Positions 42,157 to 54,400 of a DNA stretch of 64,000 nucleotides are shown here, piece after piece. Numbering within the stretch: position 1 is the first letter of the stretch; each line of letters opens with the position of its first letter. Source of the DNA: Cercis canadensis (lineage: Eukaryota; Streptophyta; Magnoliopsida; Fabales; Fabaceae); contig QAOA01000660.1 of assembly GCA_003255065.1 (NCBI GenBank), positions 47,320 through 111,319 of the forward strand, read 5' to 3'. A program made the translations under genes and the position numbers. Under the pieces are notes generated by a model that was not told the DNA's origin, ran no database searches, and saw only the letters and a list, made by a program, of their open reading frames with translations.

Positions 42157-45100
42157 TGGTGGATACCCAATTTTGTCTAGGTCAACTTCAATTTGATTAT
42201 ATTAATCATTTTTGTTTTAATTGATTTAATCATTTTTTTTTCTATTTATTTAGTTTGGTTGGGTTTTTTCATGTTTTCTTAGGATTGGTCCATTTATATT
42301 GGCCCATTTGCACTAGAGGGCTTGGTCAATTTTGATCCAAGTTGCAAATATCTAAAAAATTTATTTAGAATTCACATAGAAAACAAAAAAGAGAAGAAGA
42401 TAAAAGAAAAGCCAAAGTAAAAACAAATTGGTACATCCATCGCACAGCAGCACTACAAGAACACGTCCCACTACCCTGCAGCAATGGCTGCCTCACTTTT
42501 TCTTTATTCAACTCTCCTCCATCACCTCAATACCGCCAAAACCAGTAATTATTCATGGGTGTAATTGAAAAAATTATTCATAAATGATCATCAATAACAA
42601 TTGATAATCACTCTTTGCCTATAAACAAGTTCCCAGCGGAATGGAAAAGACACAAGATTCAGAGAGAACATAAGGTCCAACTTACCGCTTTTTTTATTTT
42701 ATTTTTTCTTAGCTTGTTGTTCTAGTATTGATTGTGTTGGGCTTATTTTTAGTACTAGTCTATTTGGTTTTTTTAATATATGGCTTTCTTTGACCAAAAG
42801 CCTTTTAGTAATATGCAGATTTGGTATTGTTTAGTCAGTAAGTCCAACTATTATTTTCTTGAATATGAACATGCTTTTAATTATTATTTTGCTTACCTTA
42901 TGTTCTCTATTATCATGACTTTCTTTTTACTTTTACCTAGCAAATGAAAGACTTTATTCCTAACGACGGCATAAGATAGGGAATAATCACAGTGACGATA
43001 TTTCCTAACCTTTCTGAGGTGAGGGATAATTTATTTTTTTTACCAGAAGCATTGGCGGAACTTATGAAATCTCCAACATCACTATTATTTTTATGCGTTT
43101 GTAACTATTATATTTTCCAAAACTTTACTTTTACACTTTTCGCTTATCATAATCATTTTTTAAAGAATTAAACATTTCCTATCACAGAATAGATTAGGGG
43201 AGGATTGTAATAAAAATTAGTATCTCTACCAAATACTCTTAAGGATTTATTATCAGATTTTGCCAAAGGTGCTGGCGAGATCTAATAATAAAAATTAAAG
43301 CATAAAAAATATTGATCATAGTTATTTGTCACTTTTGACAATATGCACAATAAGGTGAGACATTTAAAAATATAATTTTTAAAATATTTTTAATTTATTC
43401 AACAATTAAATTTAAGGACAAATTTTATTCAACAATACTAAATGGCATAAAATTAAATTTGTAACCTTTCGCTAGAACGGGTGTTGTAAGGAGTTAACAC
43501 CTTCCCTATGCGTAACCAACTCTCCTACCCAACTCTAATAACGTAGACCAACTTTTTTCATAGGTGTCCAATTGTGTCTTAAATCTATTGGTGGTGACTC
43601 CATCATTTTTTATAATAATTTTTCTACATTTTCACATTTTTCTACTCACTGTCTTAAATCTCCTACTCACTGACAGAAAAACCAAGTAAAGGTGGATGGA
43701 AAATATGTAAAGACCTTTGAAAATCAAGTAAGGTAACCTAATTTCAGCAAAGCTTAACTAACCCTCCTTAACCCAAATAATCAATAGTCAACATGAACAA
43801 GATGCAGAAGTAAATAAACCGCCATACTCTAGATTAGGGAAGAAGGAGAGTGATAAGATCTAGGAACACCATGCTAGGAATCCACCTAGATGGCTTGAGC
43901 TCTCCATGGAGAGGACAAGAGAGAAATCTCTTAATTGCATATATTCCAAAATGTTGGTTAATTAATTGCTAAAGACAAAGGCTTTAGCTCCTTAAATAAT
44001 TCAGGAGAAGAACTAACAAGTCTTAAAACAAAATACCCCAAAAGCAAAGTAAAACTCGGAAAGTTGACTAAAGTGACGCGGCCTAATGACACGGCCGTGT
44101 CCTGCCTCATCATGCATGTGTTCTACCTCCAGTGATCAGCATGTCTCGGCTAATAGGACACGACCTTGCCACGGCCTGTGTTCCACTCTAGGAATACCCG
44201 TGTTGTCTGACACGGCCAGGACACAGCCTCGTGTTCTGGTCTTTACGAAACCGTGTTCATCATCTCTTGCAGCTATGCATGTGATCCACTTCACTTGGTT
44301 TGTCTTGCTGCTTTCCGAAGCCAAGTCTTCTTCCTTGCATGCTTGTCTCATCAACGTTCCCACATGCAATTGGAGATGTTTTGCCCTAGACCTAGTCAAG
44401 GGTCCAACCAGCTCCTCCTTGGACTCGGCTATGCCTCCTTAATCCTCATCATATAAAGAAATTTAGAGAAATAAAGAGTGAAATTTCTTACCTTTGTCAC
44501 TGATTGTTGAGAAATAGAGCTGAGTCCATGAGATTTCTGTGTTTTCTCCACCCTTTGCTTCTTGTTTCTCTTCCATCGCCGCTCCCCCCTTCTCTACTCC
44601 CCTTCTCTATTCTTGTTTCTTTCTTTTCCCTTTTCAATTTGTGTGTTTGACTTTTCAATGCACTATTTCCCTTTTTCCTTTTTGTTTTTACTTTTTTTTT
44701 TAATTGCTTTCACTTAGAATGTTGACCATGTGGCTGCCTTTGTCTCATTTTTTTTAATTATTTTTATTTTGATTCTTTTTTTCATTATCATTTGTCATTA
44801 TTGGACTGGGCCCATAAAGTGGGCTGATTTGCTTAATTTGCTCTATAGTTTCTTAATGCTTTATTTATTATTGATGGGTTTGGACTTTAATAATTTGAAT
44901 AAGTCTCTTTTGTTCTAATTATTATCTGTTCATAGTTTAGCCCACTAAATTGTTACTTTATTATTATTTTATTTATTTTTTTAAAATGTTAACTTTGTTT
45001 GTAAATAAAATCAAAGTCCAACGACGGATTAAGTTAGGAAAGAATTATGTCGACAATCTTTCTTAATTTTCCTGAGGTGATGGATAATTTATTGGTTATG

Positions 45101-45889
45101 TTAGAGGTACTGAAATGAGCAATGAAATTTTCAATATTACTTTGATTCTTTTAATCACTGTATTTTTGACATTTTACATTACATTTTATTTTATTTTATC
45201 ATTATCTCTGTTCATGTTGAAATAAGATTACCGACGAGAGAATAATCAAAATTAGCCATAATGATGGCGACATTTTGACATTCCGGAGGTGAGGAGTGTC
45301 CCTTTGGCCTTTCCAAATTTACTGGTAGACTAAAAAAGACCTTCAATAAAAAATCTTTTTTAATAAATCTCAAACTCATTTTATAACATGCATAATAAAT
45401 TGTACTTCGTATATTTTCTAATTATTACTTAGACAATAAAAATGTTAAAACTTGCCTATGACAGAATAAATTAGGAGAGGATTGTAATGACAATCACTAT
45501 CTCTACCCAATAGTTCTGAAGCATCTTTCTAGGTTTTGCCAGAGGTACTGGCAAGGCTTAAATAACAAATTAATTTATTTTAATGACCAATTTCATTCAA
45601 CATTTTTTTAGATGACATAAAATTAAATTGGTAACCGTTCGCTAGAACAGGCGTCGTAGGGTGCTAACATCTTCCCTATACGTAACCAACTCTCTTACCC
45701 AAACTTTGATAACATAGACCAAACTTTTTTTTATAGGCATCCAATCGTGCCTTAAATTGATTGGTAGTGACTCCATTAAATTTCTCTACTCATTTTTTTA
45801 ATTAAAAAACTTTAGAAATTTACAATTTTACACTTATTATTCTTTTTGCCGTCTCGCATCGTTGCTCTCCCGAAAAGGACATTGCGACA
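42157..45889 (-). mobile_element. LTR-derived block, TGTCRCAACG family, rearranged
   Basis: The minus strand begins TGTCGCAATGTCCTTTTCGGG at 45889 and ends ..GGGTATCCACCA at 42157, matching the termini of the two insertions in the first CACTA element. The block contains the family's start region twice ('ggtggtgactcc' near 43600 and 'ggtagtgactcc' near 45765; 'cgctagaac' near 43474 and 45632), so it looks like one LTR joined to a 5'-truncated second one with the junction near 43665. No gag or pol is present. The right flank GTACT continues the R block; no matching flank is seen on the left. Confidence 0.55.
44076..44245. repeat. Cluster of CACGGCCGTG-type palindromes
   Basis: 'gacacggccgtgtcc' at about 44089 is followed by variants ('gccacggcctgtgttcc', 'gacacggccaggacac'). 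The same motif clusters at 14880-14990 in the solo LTR, which has otherwise different ends. Confidence 0.7.
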
Positions 45890-46102
45890 GTACTGCATAA
45901 ATTCTATAGAGTCACATTTGACATTAGAGTTGAACTACAAAATTGTATGAATCCTAGTTTTGGACAAATTGACCTTCGATGGTATGAATCAAGAATGGTT
46001 TATGTGTTTGCAATCAATGATGCCATGGGACAGTGTGCACAATCCTCTGAGTATTGATCATGTTGTCATTAAGTACATCAGAGAGGTTTGGGATTTCAAA
46101 CA
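45890..46102. repeat. Copy of the end of block R1
   Basis: Matches 694-909 closely, from 'tactgcataaattctatagag' to 'tttgggatttca'. It joins the CACTA fragment at the same place as at 910. Confidence 0.8.
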
Positions 46103-47505
46103 CTAGAAAAAATAAGGAATTTTCTCACGGACAAAATCCATGAGAAATGGAGGAAAAGTCTGTTAGAAACACAATTCTCACGAAATTTCTCACATACTTC
46201 AAGGTGAGAGAAAAACAGGCATGACAAATGATTTTTCTCATGAATTAATTAGTCCATGAGAAATTTCTCACAATTTCTCAAGGATAAGCATTTGTTACGC
46301 GTGAGAGGATCTCATGTGTGTAAGTCGTAGATGTTCTCACGGATTGTGTCTGTGAGAAATTTCTCACGGACATATATCCAAGAGAAATGAGTTGATAAAT
46401 TATTTCTTTTGGTCTCAAATGACTATTTATTTTTTCTAAACATTTAATCAAATTATTAATCAAAATGAAATGAAATAAAATAAAATTTATTAATAAAATT
46501 TAATTACAATAAAAAATGTTATACAATAAAAGAGTAAAAGTACAATAGAAAGCCCTAAGCACAACTCCTCATCGTCTGGCCCCAATTCCTCAGCTGCATC
46601 ATCGTGATCGTCAGCGGGAGCCTGTGGGGCCAAACCGGATGCTGCACCTTAACATTGTTGCAGTAGGTCGCCCAACATAGATGCGAGCCCCTCCATGGAT
46701 ATGCCAATGGCATCCAGTGCCTCAACCACTGGGTGGAGGCGATCCACTGTCTGCTGCAAGTCTACCATCTGGGACATAATCTCTAACATCTAAGCATCCA
46801 GTTGTTGGGAGGGCTGGGTAGGCTGTGAACGGGCGGAGTCCAATACACCGACCTCAGAGCCCATGCCATAAACTCGGCCCTTCTTATTCTTTCCGCCAAC
46901 CACATCGAGCAATAGCCAGGTGTTGTCGACAGAAAAGAAAGAGATGACTGGGTTTGGCTCTTAGGCCAGTGCCTCTCAAACTCATTATGTATAGATAAAA
47001 TAATTAGGTTAACAGAAAATACATACATATAAACCCTAATTGACATAAAGACTAAAGAACGATTTTAATACTTACATAAGTGGATTGAGCCCTTTGATGG
47101 ACCCAGTCCTTAATGGAGCTATGCTAGAGGTGACGAAAGACCTCCAGTGCGTTAGGCTCTCTCCTTAACTCCTTCGTCTACAAAAAACTTTAACTATTAG
47201 TAAACATAAATTGACCTAACTTTTAAACATATCTAAACTTTTACAACATTATTAAATAAAATATTTATCAACTTTTGTTTGTGTTCGGAAACAGTGATTG
47301 AGCCGCTCCTGTGAAAAGGCTTGCCCCTGGTCCAAGGAATGATTCTTCTTATTCCTCTCAGAGATAGCCTTGTACTAAGCAATGGCCCATTTGGCTCTAA
47401 GGGCGTCAAGAACAGTAGGTAACAAGCGCAAAGGTTGTCAGAACACTTGGAGAGCCAGATCTTACGAATCTGACTCTCATGTTGGGGTTCCCAAACACAT
47501 TTCCT
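46103..47505 (-). mobile_element. CACTA fragment, reverse orientation (copy of 910-2337)
   Basis: Starts CACTAGAAAAAATAAGG, followed by the same 'gagaaatttctcac' subterminal repeats and the same minus-strand TNPA-like pieces as 910-2337, with scattered differences. The flanking R sequences are shared on both sides, so this is a duplicated segment and not an independent transposition. Confidence 0.75.
46535..47046 (-). pseudogene. TNPA-like C-terminal part, frameshifted copy
   Basis: Counterpart of 1297-1824. The 'NKKGRVYGM'-type motif and the Gln/Leu-rich stretch are still readable but fall in different frames, with a stop near 46795. Confidence 0.6.
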
Positions 47506-47511
47506 CTGCAT
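47233..47511 (-). pseudogene. TNPA-like upstream exon, frameshifted copy
   Basis: Begins 'CVWEPQHESQIRKIWLSKCS', loses frame, and ends 'SGSITVSEHKQKL', the Ptta pattern seen at 19930-20170. Counterpart of 2011-2323. Confidence 0.65.
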
Positions 47512-47740
47512 TAGAAAACATAGGACATTGCAACATCCATTATGAAGACCCTAGAACTTGTAGAAATAATTTTCGTAATTAAAAATTTGGACTCAAATTA
47601 CTACTTTGTTTGAGCTTCCAGCTTCATAAAGGCTTTACGTTTTCTTCCTCTTTGTGTCTAGTTGAAAAGTTTCAATAAGTGTGGGGAAAGAATTTAATCA
47701 GAAATAGACTTTTCATTAATGTGTACTATGAAAATGCGGA
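47506..47740. repeat. Copy of the start of block R2
   Basis: Matches 2330-2560, ending at 'tgtactatgaaaatgc', where similarity stops abruptly. Confidence 0.75.
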
Positions 47741-47859
47741 CCTAATCACACATTTTTAATAGAATAAATACAATAAATTGTTGACTAGTAATTTAGTAAA
47801 CAAGGAATCTGCTATAGCTCAATATATTAGGAAATTGAGAATGTCTTCCTCCCCTATTG

Positions 47860-48110
47860 GTCAAATGGCTCTAGCTTAGGGCTTTGCAACTCCAAAGTAC
47901 CGAGTTCAAACACCCATGCAACCAATAATCTCACTTGGTGGGCATCCCTACTTAGGGAGATCCCTTGGTGCCTGGGGCTAGTTGAGTAACATCCTCTAAG
48001 GGCCAATAATGCATTTGAGGTATCATGGATCCCCATATATGCCACTAGCATCCTACCCAGTAGTATTATAGTAACCTATCCTTACTACCATTTTTGCTTA
48101 TAAAAAAAAA
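47860..48110. mobile_element. Possible tRNA-derived SINE
   Basis: 'atggctctagcttaggg' and 'cgagttcaaacacc' resemble polymerase III A and B boxes with about 30 bp between, and the unit ends in an A-rich tail (48102-48113). No clear target duplication. Confidence 0.4.
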
Positions 48111-49024
48111 TAATAGGCCTCCCATCTATACAGTTTCCAATCCTGGCCGATGAAGTACCTTTATTTTTTTTAGTTTGATACTTGTTCACATATATAACTC
48201 ATTAAATTTTGATGTGGTGGCCAAACTACACTTGTATCCTAGTTGAACTTGTAAGCTGTCCATAAAAACAGAACCATGGATCCCTTCTTCCGAAGATAAT
48301 TTGTTATTTTCAAAGCACTCAGATAAATACGTGATATTCTATGAGCATTAAGAAGATAAATGAAACCTTGAAAACAAAAGGAGGACAAGCAGTATGTGCC
48401 TTCTTCACGATCATATTCGTTCAATTCTCAAATACGGCAAGCCGTTGAGATATCTAGTTTATGAAGTTCTTTAGCCGAAGGTGAATGACAAGAATTTCTT
48501 TAATTTTTATCCTTTTACTTTATATGAAAATTAATATGAATAATTCCTTTTCTTTTACTCATCTAAATATCATAGGAAACCATTTTAAATATTATTCTCA
48601 TTTTCATATAAATAAAGATATTCTTTTTTTTTTTTTGGTAATCTAGGAACCTAGGCTTGACCCCAACCTTTGGATGGAGCCAGACTTACCAAACATGGGG
48701 TGAGTCATCCCTGCTCCATTGGTCCTGTTGTTGAAGTAGCCATAGTTGTAGCTTTGTGTGTTAGAGCACTTTAAGACCTTCTCATTTTGTCAATGAGAGG
48801 CCTCAAACATAAGACCCTCTTCTTGCGAGAAGAGCCTTGTGACCAAGGTCTACAGCCCAGTTGGCTATAAAAAAGGATAGTTTCCACAATCTCTAGACAG
48901 TCTCACCAGCAATAATTTGCACAAGGATATGAGGCCCACTAAAAATTTAGTACAGTAGAAACTAGAACAATGGAAATATCTTGGCATAGTCCACACTTGC
49001 TTTTTTTGGACTAGGAATATAACA
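48111..49024. other. Non-coding; possible reverse-oriented SINE at 48630-48880
   Basis: No gene seen. On the minus strand 48880-48800 reads 'tagccaactgggctgtagacc', an A-box-like string, and the far end at about 48625 is a T-run on the plus strand, as expected for a reversed poly-A tail. Weak evidence. Confidence 0.3.
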
Positions 49025-49430
49025 GAATTTCTCAACCAACTACTAGAGGATAAGATGTAACTAATCTAGTTTTGCCCAAAATGATTCCACCATGTCAGAT
49101 TAATTAATTCACCCATGGTTTTATCCACCAGCTATATTAGATAAAAATTTCTCCACCAACCACAGAGAGAATATGTAATTGTTTCAGCTGTGGCCAAAAT
49201 GATCCCACCTGCACAAAGCAATTAATTTCACCAACACACAGCAATTAATTTCACCAACACACAGCAATTAATTTGCCAATCGTTTTATCTGCCAGTTGTA
49301 TTTGACAAGAATTTCTTCAACAACCACAAGAGGATAAGATGTAGCTGACTCAACTATGCCTAAAATGAATCCACCAACTTACAACAATTAATTGGTCCAT
49401 TGTTTTTATTTCCAGCTTATTAGAGTAAAA
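49025..49430. repeat. Three tandem units of about 120-165 bp
   Basis: Units at about 49025-49142, 49143-49308 and 49309-49430 share 'aatttct.caaccaac.a', 'gaggataagatgta', 'cc.aaaatgat.ccacc', 'caattaatt' and 'tttatc.gccagtt'. The middle unit carries an extra triplication of a ~21-bp piece 'cacagcaattaatttcacca'. Confidence 0.75.
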
Positions 49431-50948
49431 ATATACATGTTGTCCATTTCTCCTCCAGTTGTACTAGCTATATATAATCTTGCCCTTGGAGTTAGGTTCA
49501 CAATTAAAATATCACTCTCATTGAAATTAGGCATGGTGGTCTCAGAGGATAATAAAGATGAAGATGTCAGTTCTACTTTTTTTGTATCACATCTCTTCCT
49601 GTAGAAGAAGCTGTAAGTATTTTACCACAGGGGCTTCTGCTGCTTCGTTAGTTTTGTTGATAGGTGGAGCTGCAACAGCATAAACTATTCTCTCGTTTGT
49701 TCAGTTCTCATCTTGTAACAAACAACGTAGGTTTCATCCTCGAAACAAGGAGGAATGCAAGATATATATATCATGAAGCACTGTTAAATAAGAAGTAGAA
49801 GTGTTCTAACTAAAGGAGGCATGCCGGATATATCATGAAGCACTATTAAATAAGTAGAAGCGTTTGCACATCTAGTGTAACTGATGTAGAATATTTGAGC
49901 AGGGGATTAAAGTTTAAGTGAAGCGTGCCTTCGCATCTAGTAGCACCCTGATCCACTGTGGCTGTTCGGTTTGTTCGATCTTAATTTGAGTCATTGACGA
50001 TAGGGAAAAAAAAGAAAAAAAAGAGTTGTATGGCTGCTATGGCAGAGTGTTAGAGAAATGTTTGATGTATTATTTAAAAGCATTTCATTATAGTATTATA
50101 ATATAATTCCATACTTCTATCTTTAAATGAAATTTTTTATGTGATGGTGCCAAGTAGTATGAAGCTAGATCCAATGGAAAAAGCAACAACTCCTCAGTCA
50201 ATTGTGTAAATCTATATCATACTCCTAGAATGTCAATTCGGCATAATACTAGAGTGAAATATTGCTGTAATTTGAAAACCATTACAGTCCATGAGATTAC
50301 TGTACAAATGGATTTTGATGGAAACAACAAGCTATGAGATTATTATGGAATATTCAAGTCTATGCTAGGGGTCATTTGGTTCCTGGGATGGTAATTCCAT
50401 TCCAAAGAATACCCATTGCGCTATACAAAAGAAACCTTATAATTCTGTTGCACTGCAGGTGAGAGTGGTTGAATCAAATAATGGTGATAATAGTAATCTT
50501 TTTCTTCTATATCAAAACCTGAGGTAGAGAGTAGGTATGCCTAATCCCTCACCTAAAAATTCTACCACACTAGTATTTAAAATGGTTACTAACTGTAATC
50601 ACAAGCATAGACTTGATATTGGAACTTTGATTCTTTCATTGAATGACTATTATATAGCAAAAGGATCATACCTAAGGAACTTTAAGTAGCTATAGAGATC
50701 ATCAATAGGTTTTTTTATGGTTTTGCTGAAGAATGATCTTTATGCAGTACATAAATCATTCTAAAATACATTCAAATTTTAATATATCATGCTGAAGAGA
50801 GACTAGGAGACTTACAACTAAACCTCAAGCGCAGGGTTTAGTTGAAGTGCTTTTGTAAGGAATCAATAGGATTGACAAGAGCCACAACTCTAAACTGCTA
50901 ATGACAGAGGCAGAACTAAAAGAGCATATGGAGGGGGCAAAACTTTGT
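49431..50948. other. No gene seen
   Basis: Non-coding DNA with a short duplicated piece ('atatatcatgaagcact.ttaaataag' near 49760 and 49830). No supported reading frame. Confidence 0.5.
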
Positions 50949-50978
50949 GGGGGGGGGGGGGGGGGGGGGGGGGGGGGG
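50949..50978. repeat. Run of 30 G directly before a gap
   Basis: An uninterrupted G homopolymer ends at the N run. Its position at a gap suggests a sequencing or gap-closure artefact, though real G-rich DNA cannot be excluded. Confidence 0.9.
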
Positions 50979-51495
50979 NNNNNNNNNNNNNNNNNNNNNN
51001 NNNNNNNNNNNNNNNNNNNNNNNNNNNNNNNNNNNNNNNNNNNNNNNNNNNNNNNNNNNNNNNNNNNNNNNNNNNNNNNNNNNNNNNNNNNNNNNNNNNN
51101 NNNNNNNNNNNNNNNNNNNNNNNNNNNNNNNNNNNNNNNNNNNNNNNNNNNNNNNNNNNNNNNNNNNNNNNNNNNNNNNNNNNNNNNNNNNNNNNNNNNN
51201 NNNNNNNNNNNNNNNNNNNNNNNNNNNNNNNNNNNNNNNNNNNNNNNNNNNNNNNNNNNNNNNNNNNNNNNNNNNNNNNNNNNNNNNNNNNNNNNNNNNN
51301 NNNNNNNNNNNNNNNNNNNNNNNNNNNNNNNNNNNNNNNNNNNNNNNNNNNNNNNNNNNNNNNNNNNNNNNNNNNNNNNNNNNNNNNNNNNNNNNNNNNN
51401 NNNNNNNNNNNNNNNNNNNNNNNNNNNNNNNNNNNNNNNNNNNNNNNNNNNNNNNNNNNNNNNNNNNNNNNNNNNNNNNNNNNNNNNNNNNNNNN
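50979..51495. other. Assembly gap (517 N)
   Basis: Unknown sequence. The telomere-like array starts at its right edge, so the array's true left end is not visible. Confidence 0.99.
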
Positions 51496-54400
51496 TTAAG
51501 GATTATAGCTCTAGGGTTTAGTTTAAGAGTCTAGGGTTTAGGGTTAAGGCTCTAGGGTTTTGAGTTTAATGATTAAGGTTAAGCATCTAGAATTTAGGTT
51601 AAGGGTTTAAGTTTTAGGTTTTTAGGTTAAGGCTCTAGGATTTAAGGTTTAGAGTCTAAAGTTTACAATTTAGAATTTAGGGTTTAGTAATTAAGGTTAA
51701 GCATTTATAGTTGAGGCTAGGGTTTAAGGTTTAGGATTTAGGATTTAGAGAATACGGTTAAGTATCTAAGGTTTAGGTTAAGGGTGTAAGGCCTAAAGTT
51801 TAGGATTTAAGATTTAGGGTTAAGCCAATAGGGTTTAAGATTTAGATATTCAAGTGAAGGGTTTGAGGAATCAAATTTAAGGTTAAATGTCTAAAGTTTA
51901 GCATTTAGGGTCTATGATTTAAAGTTAAGGCTCTAATTTTTAAGGTTTAGGGATTAGGGTTAAGCAACTAGGGCTTAAGATTAGGTTATGGGTATAAGGT
52001 CCAGGGTCAGGGTTAAAGGCATAGGGTTTAGGTTAAAATCTAGGGTTTAGGTTTAGGGTCTACAATTTAAGGTTTAAAGTTTAAGTTTTAGGTTTTGATT
52101 TTAAGGTCTTGGTTTTAGAGTTAAGGGTCTATTGTTTGAGGTTTAAGGTTAAGACTTTACGGATTAGGCTTTTGTGTTTAGGGTGTAAGATTTAGGATTT
52201 ATGGTCTAAGGTTTAAAATTTAGGATCTAATTTGAGAGTTTAAGGTCTAAGATTTAAGGTTTAGTAGCTAGAGTTTTTTTAGGGTATACAATTTAAGGTT
52301 TAAGGATTATAGTTTAAGGTTCGGTTTAGAGTTTAGTTGTTAGGGATAAGCATCTACTGTTGAGCTTAAGGGTCTAGGGTTAAAGTTCTAGGGTTTATGC
52401 TTTATGATTTAGGGATTAGGGATAAGAATTTAGAGTTAATGTTAAAGGTCTAGTGTTTAGGCTATAAGGTGAAGTCTCTAGATTTAAAGTTTAAGGTTTA
52501 AGGTTATGGCTTAAAAGTTTAAGATTTAGGGTTAATAATTAAGGTTAAGTAATTAAGGCTAAGGGTAAAGGTCTAAGGTTTAAGGTTTATGATTTAAGGT
52601 TAAAGATCTAGGATTTAGGGTTTAAGGATTAGGATTAAGCATCTAGAGTTTAGGTTAAAGGTCTAGGATTTAGATTTTAGGGTTAAGGCTCTAGATTTAG
52701 GGTTTAACATTTAGAAGTTAAGGTTAAACAACTAGGGTTAAGGTTAAGGGTAGGGTAAGTATCTATTGCCATAAAGATTAGGTTAAAGGTTTAAGGATTA
52801 GGGCCTTGTGTTTAGGATTTAGGACTCCAGGTCTTGAGTTTAAGGAATAGGGTCTAAGGTTAAACATATAAGGTTTAGGTTGAGGGGTTTTAGGTTTCAA
52901 GTTTATGATCTAGGTTTCAAGGTTGAGAGTCAAAGGTTTAGGATTTAGGGTTGAAGATTTAGGGTCATTTTTGGGGATTAGGGTTTAAGGTCTAAGTTTT
53001 AATATTTAAGATTTAAGGTTTAAGATTTAGTATTTAGGGTTTAGAATTAAGGGTATAGTATTAAAAGTTTAGGGTGTAGGTTTTAGGCCTAGGGTTTAGG
53101 ATTTAAATTTAGAATTTAGGGTTATGACTCTAGAGTTTAGGATTTAAGTATTAGGGTTAAGCATCTATGATTGAACTTAAGGGTCTAGGATTTATGATTT
53201 AGGGTCTAAGATTTAGTGTTAAGACTCTAAGGTTTAGGATTTAGGAATTAGGGTTAAGCATCTAGAGTTTATGTCTCAAGGGTTTAGGTTTTGGGATTAG
53301 GGTTAAGGGTTTAAGGTCTAGGGTTTAGGGTTAAGTATCTAAGGTTTAGGTTAAGGATCTAAGGTTTAAGATTTAGGGCCTTCAATTTAGGGTTTAGGGT
53401 TAAGGGTTTAGGGCCTAAGACTTAAGGGTCAAAGGTATAGAATTTAGTGTTAACGGTCTAATATTTATGATTTAGAGATTAAGGTTAAAGGTTTAGGTTT
53501 AGTGTTAAGGTTAAAACTCAAGGGATTATGGCTTCTTGTTTGATATTAAGTGTCAAGGGTTTAGGGTTTTGTTTTTAGTGTTAAACATCAAGAGTTTAGG
53601 GTTTAATGTTTAGGTTTAAGAGCTTAAAGCTTTAGGGTTTAACATCTAAGGTGTATAGTTTAGGGCCAAGGGTGTGTGGTCATGAGTTTAGGGTTTATGG
53701 TTAAGAGTCTCTAATTTAAGGTTTAGTGTCTAGGGTGTAGTTATGAAGGTTAAAGGTTAAGAGTTTAAGTTAAGGGCCTAAGTGTTAGGGCTTATGATCT
53801 ATAGTTTTGGGTTTATTATCTATGATTTAGAGTGAAAGAGTTAAGGTTCAGTCATTAGGGTTTAGGGTTTAAGGTTTATGAATTAGTGTTAACCATCTAA
53901 GGCTTCAAATTCAGTTAAGGATCTAGGGTTTAGTAGGATTTAGGGTTTATTGCCTAGGGTTTTGAATTTAAAGTTACAAGTCATAAGTTTAAGGTATAGG
54001 GTCTATGATTCAACATCTAGGATTTAGGGAATAAGTTAAAGGTATATGGTTTAGGGTTTTGGATCTATGGTTTAAGGATTAAAACTTTGGATCTAGATTT
54101 TAGGATTTAACGTATAGGGCCTATAGTTTAACATCTAAGATTTAGGGAATAGGTTAAAGGTATATAGTTTAGGGCTTTGGATCTAGGTTTAAGGATTAAG
54201 GCTTTGGATTTAGGTTTTAGAATTTAGGGATTAAGGCTTTGTTTTTAAAGTTTAGGGTTTATAGTTTAAGATTTAAGGTTATGGCTCTAGGGTTAAGGGT
54301 TTATGATTCAACATCTAGGGTTGAGGTTATGGGTCTAGGATTTAGGGTTTAAGGTTTACAGATTAGGGTTAAGCATATATAATTTAGGGTTAAGGGTCAA

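Noticed and set aside
44086..44442. 118-codon open frame on plus
   Set aside because: It lies in the palindrome-rich part of the reverse LTR-derived block, has no protein-like motif, and a similar-length frame exists on the other strand.
50901..51534. Open frames of about 190-206 codons across the G run and gap
   Set aside because: They consist almost only of poly-Gly and unknown residues from N. They are artefacts of translating the gap.
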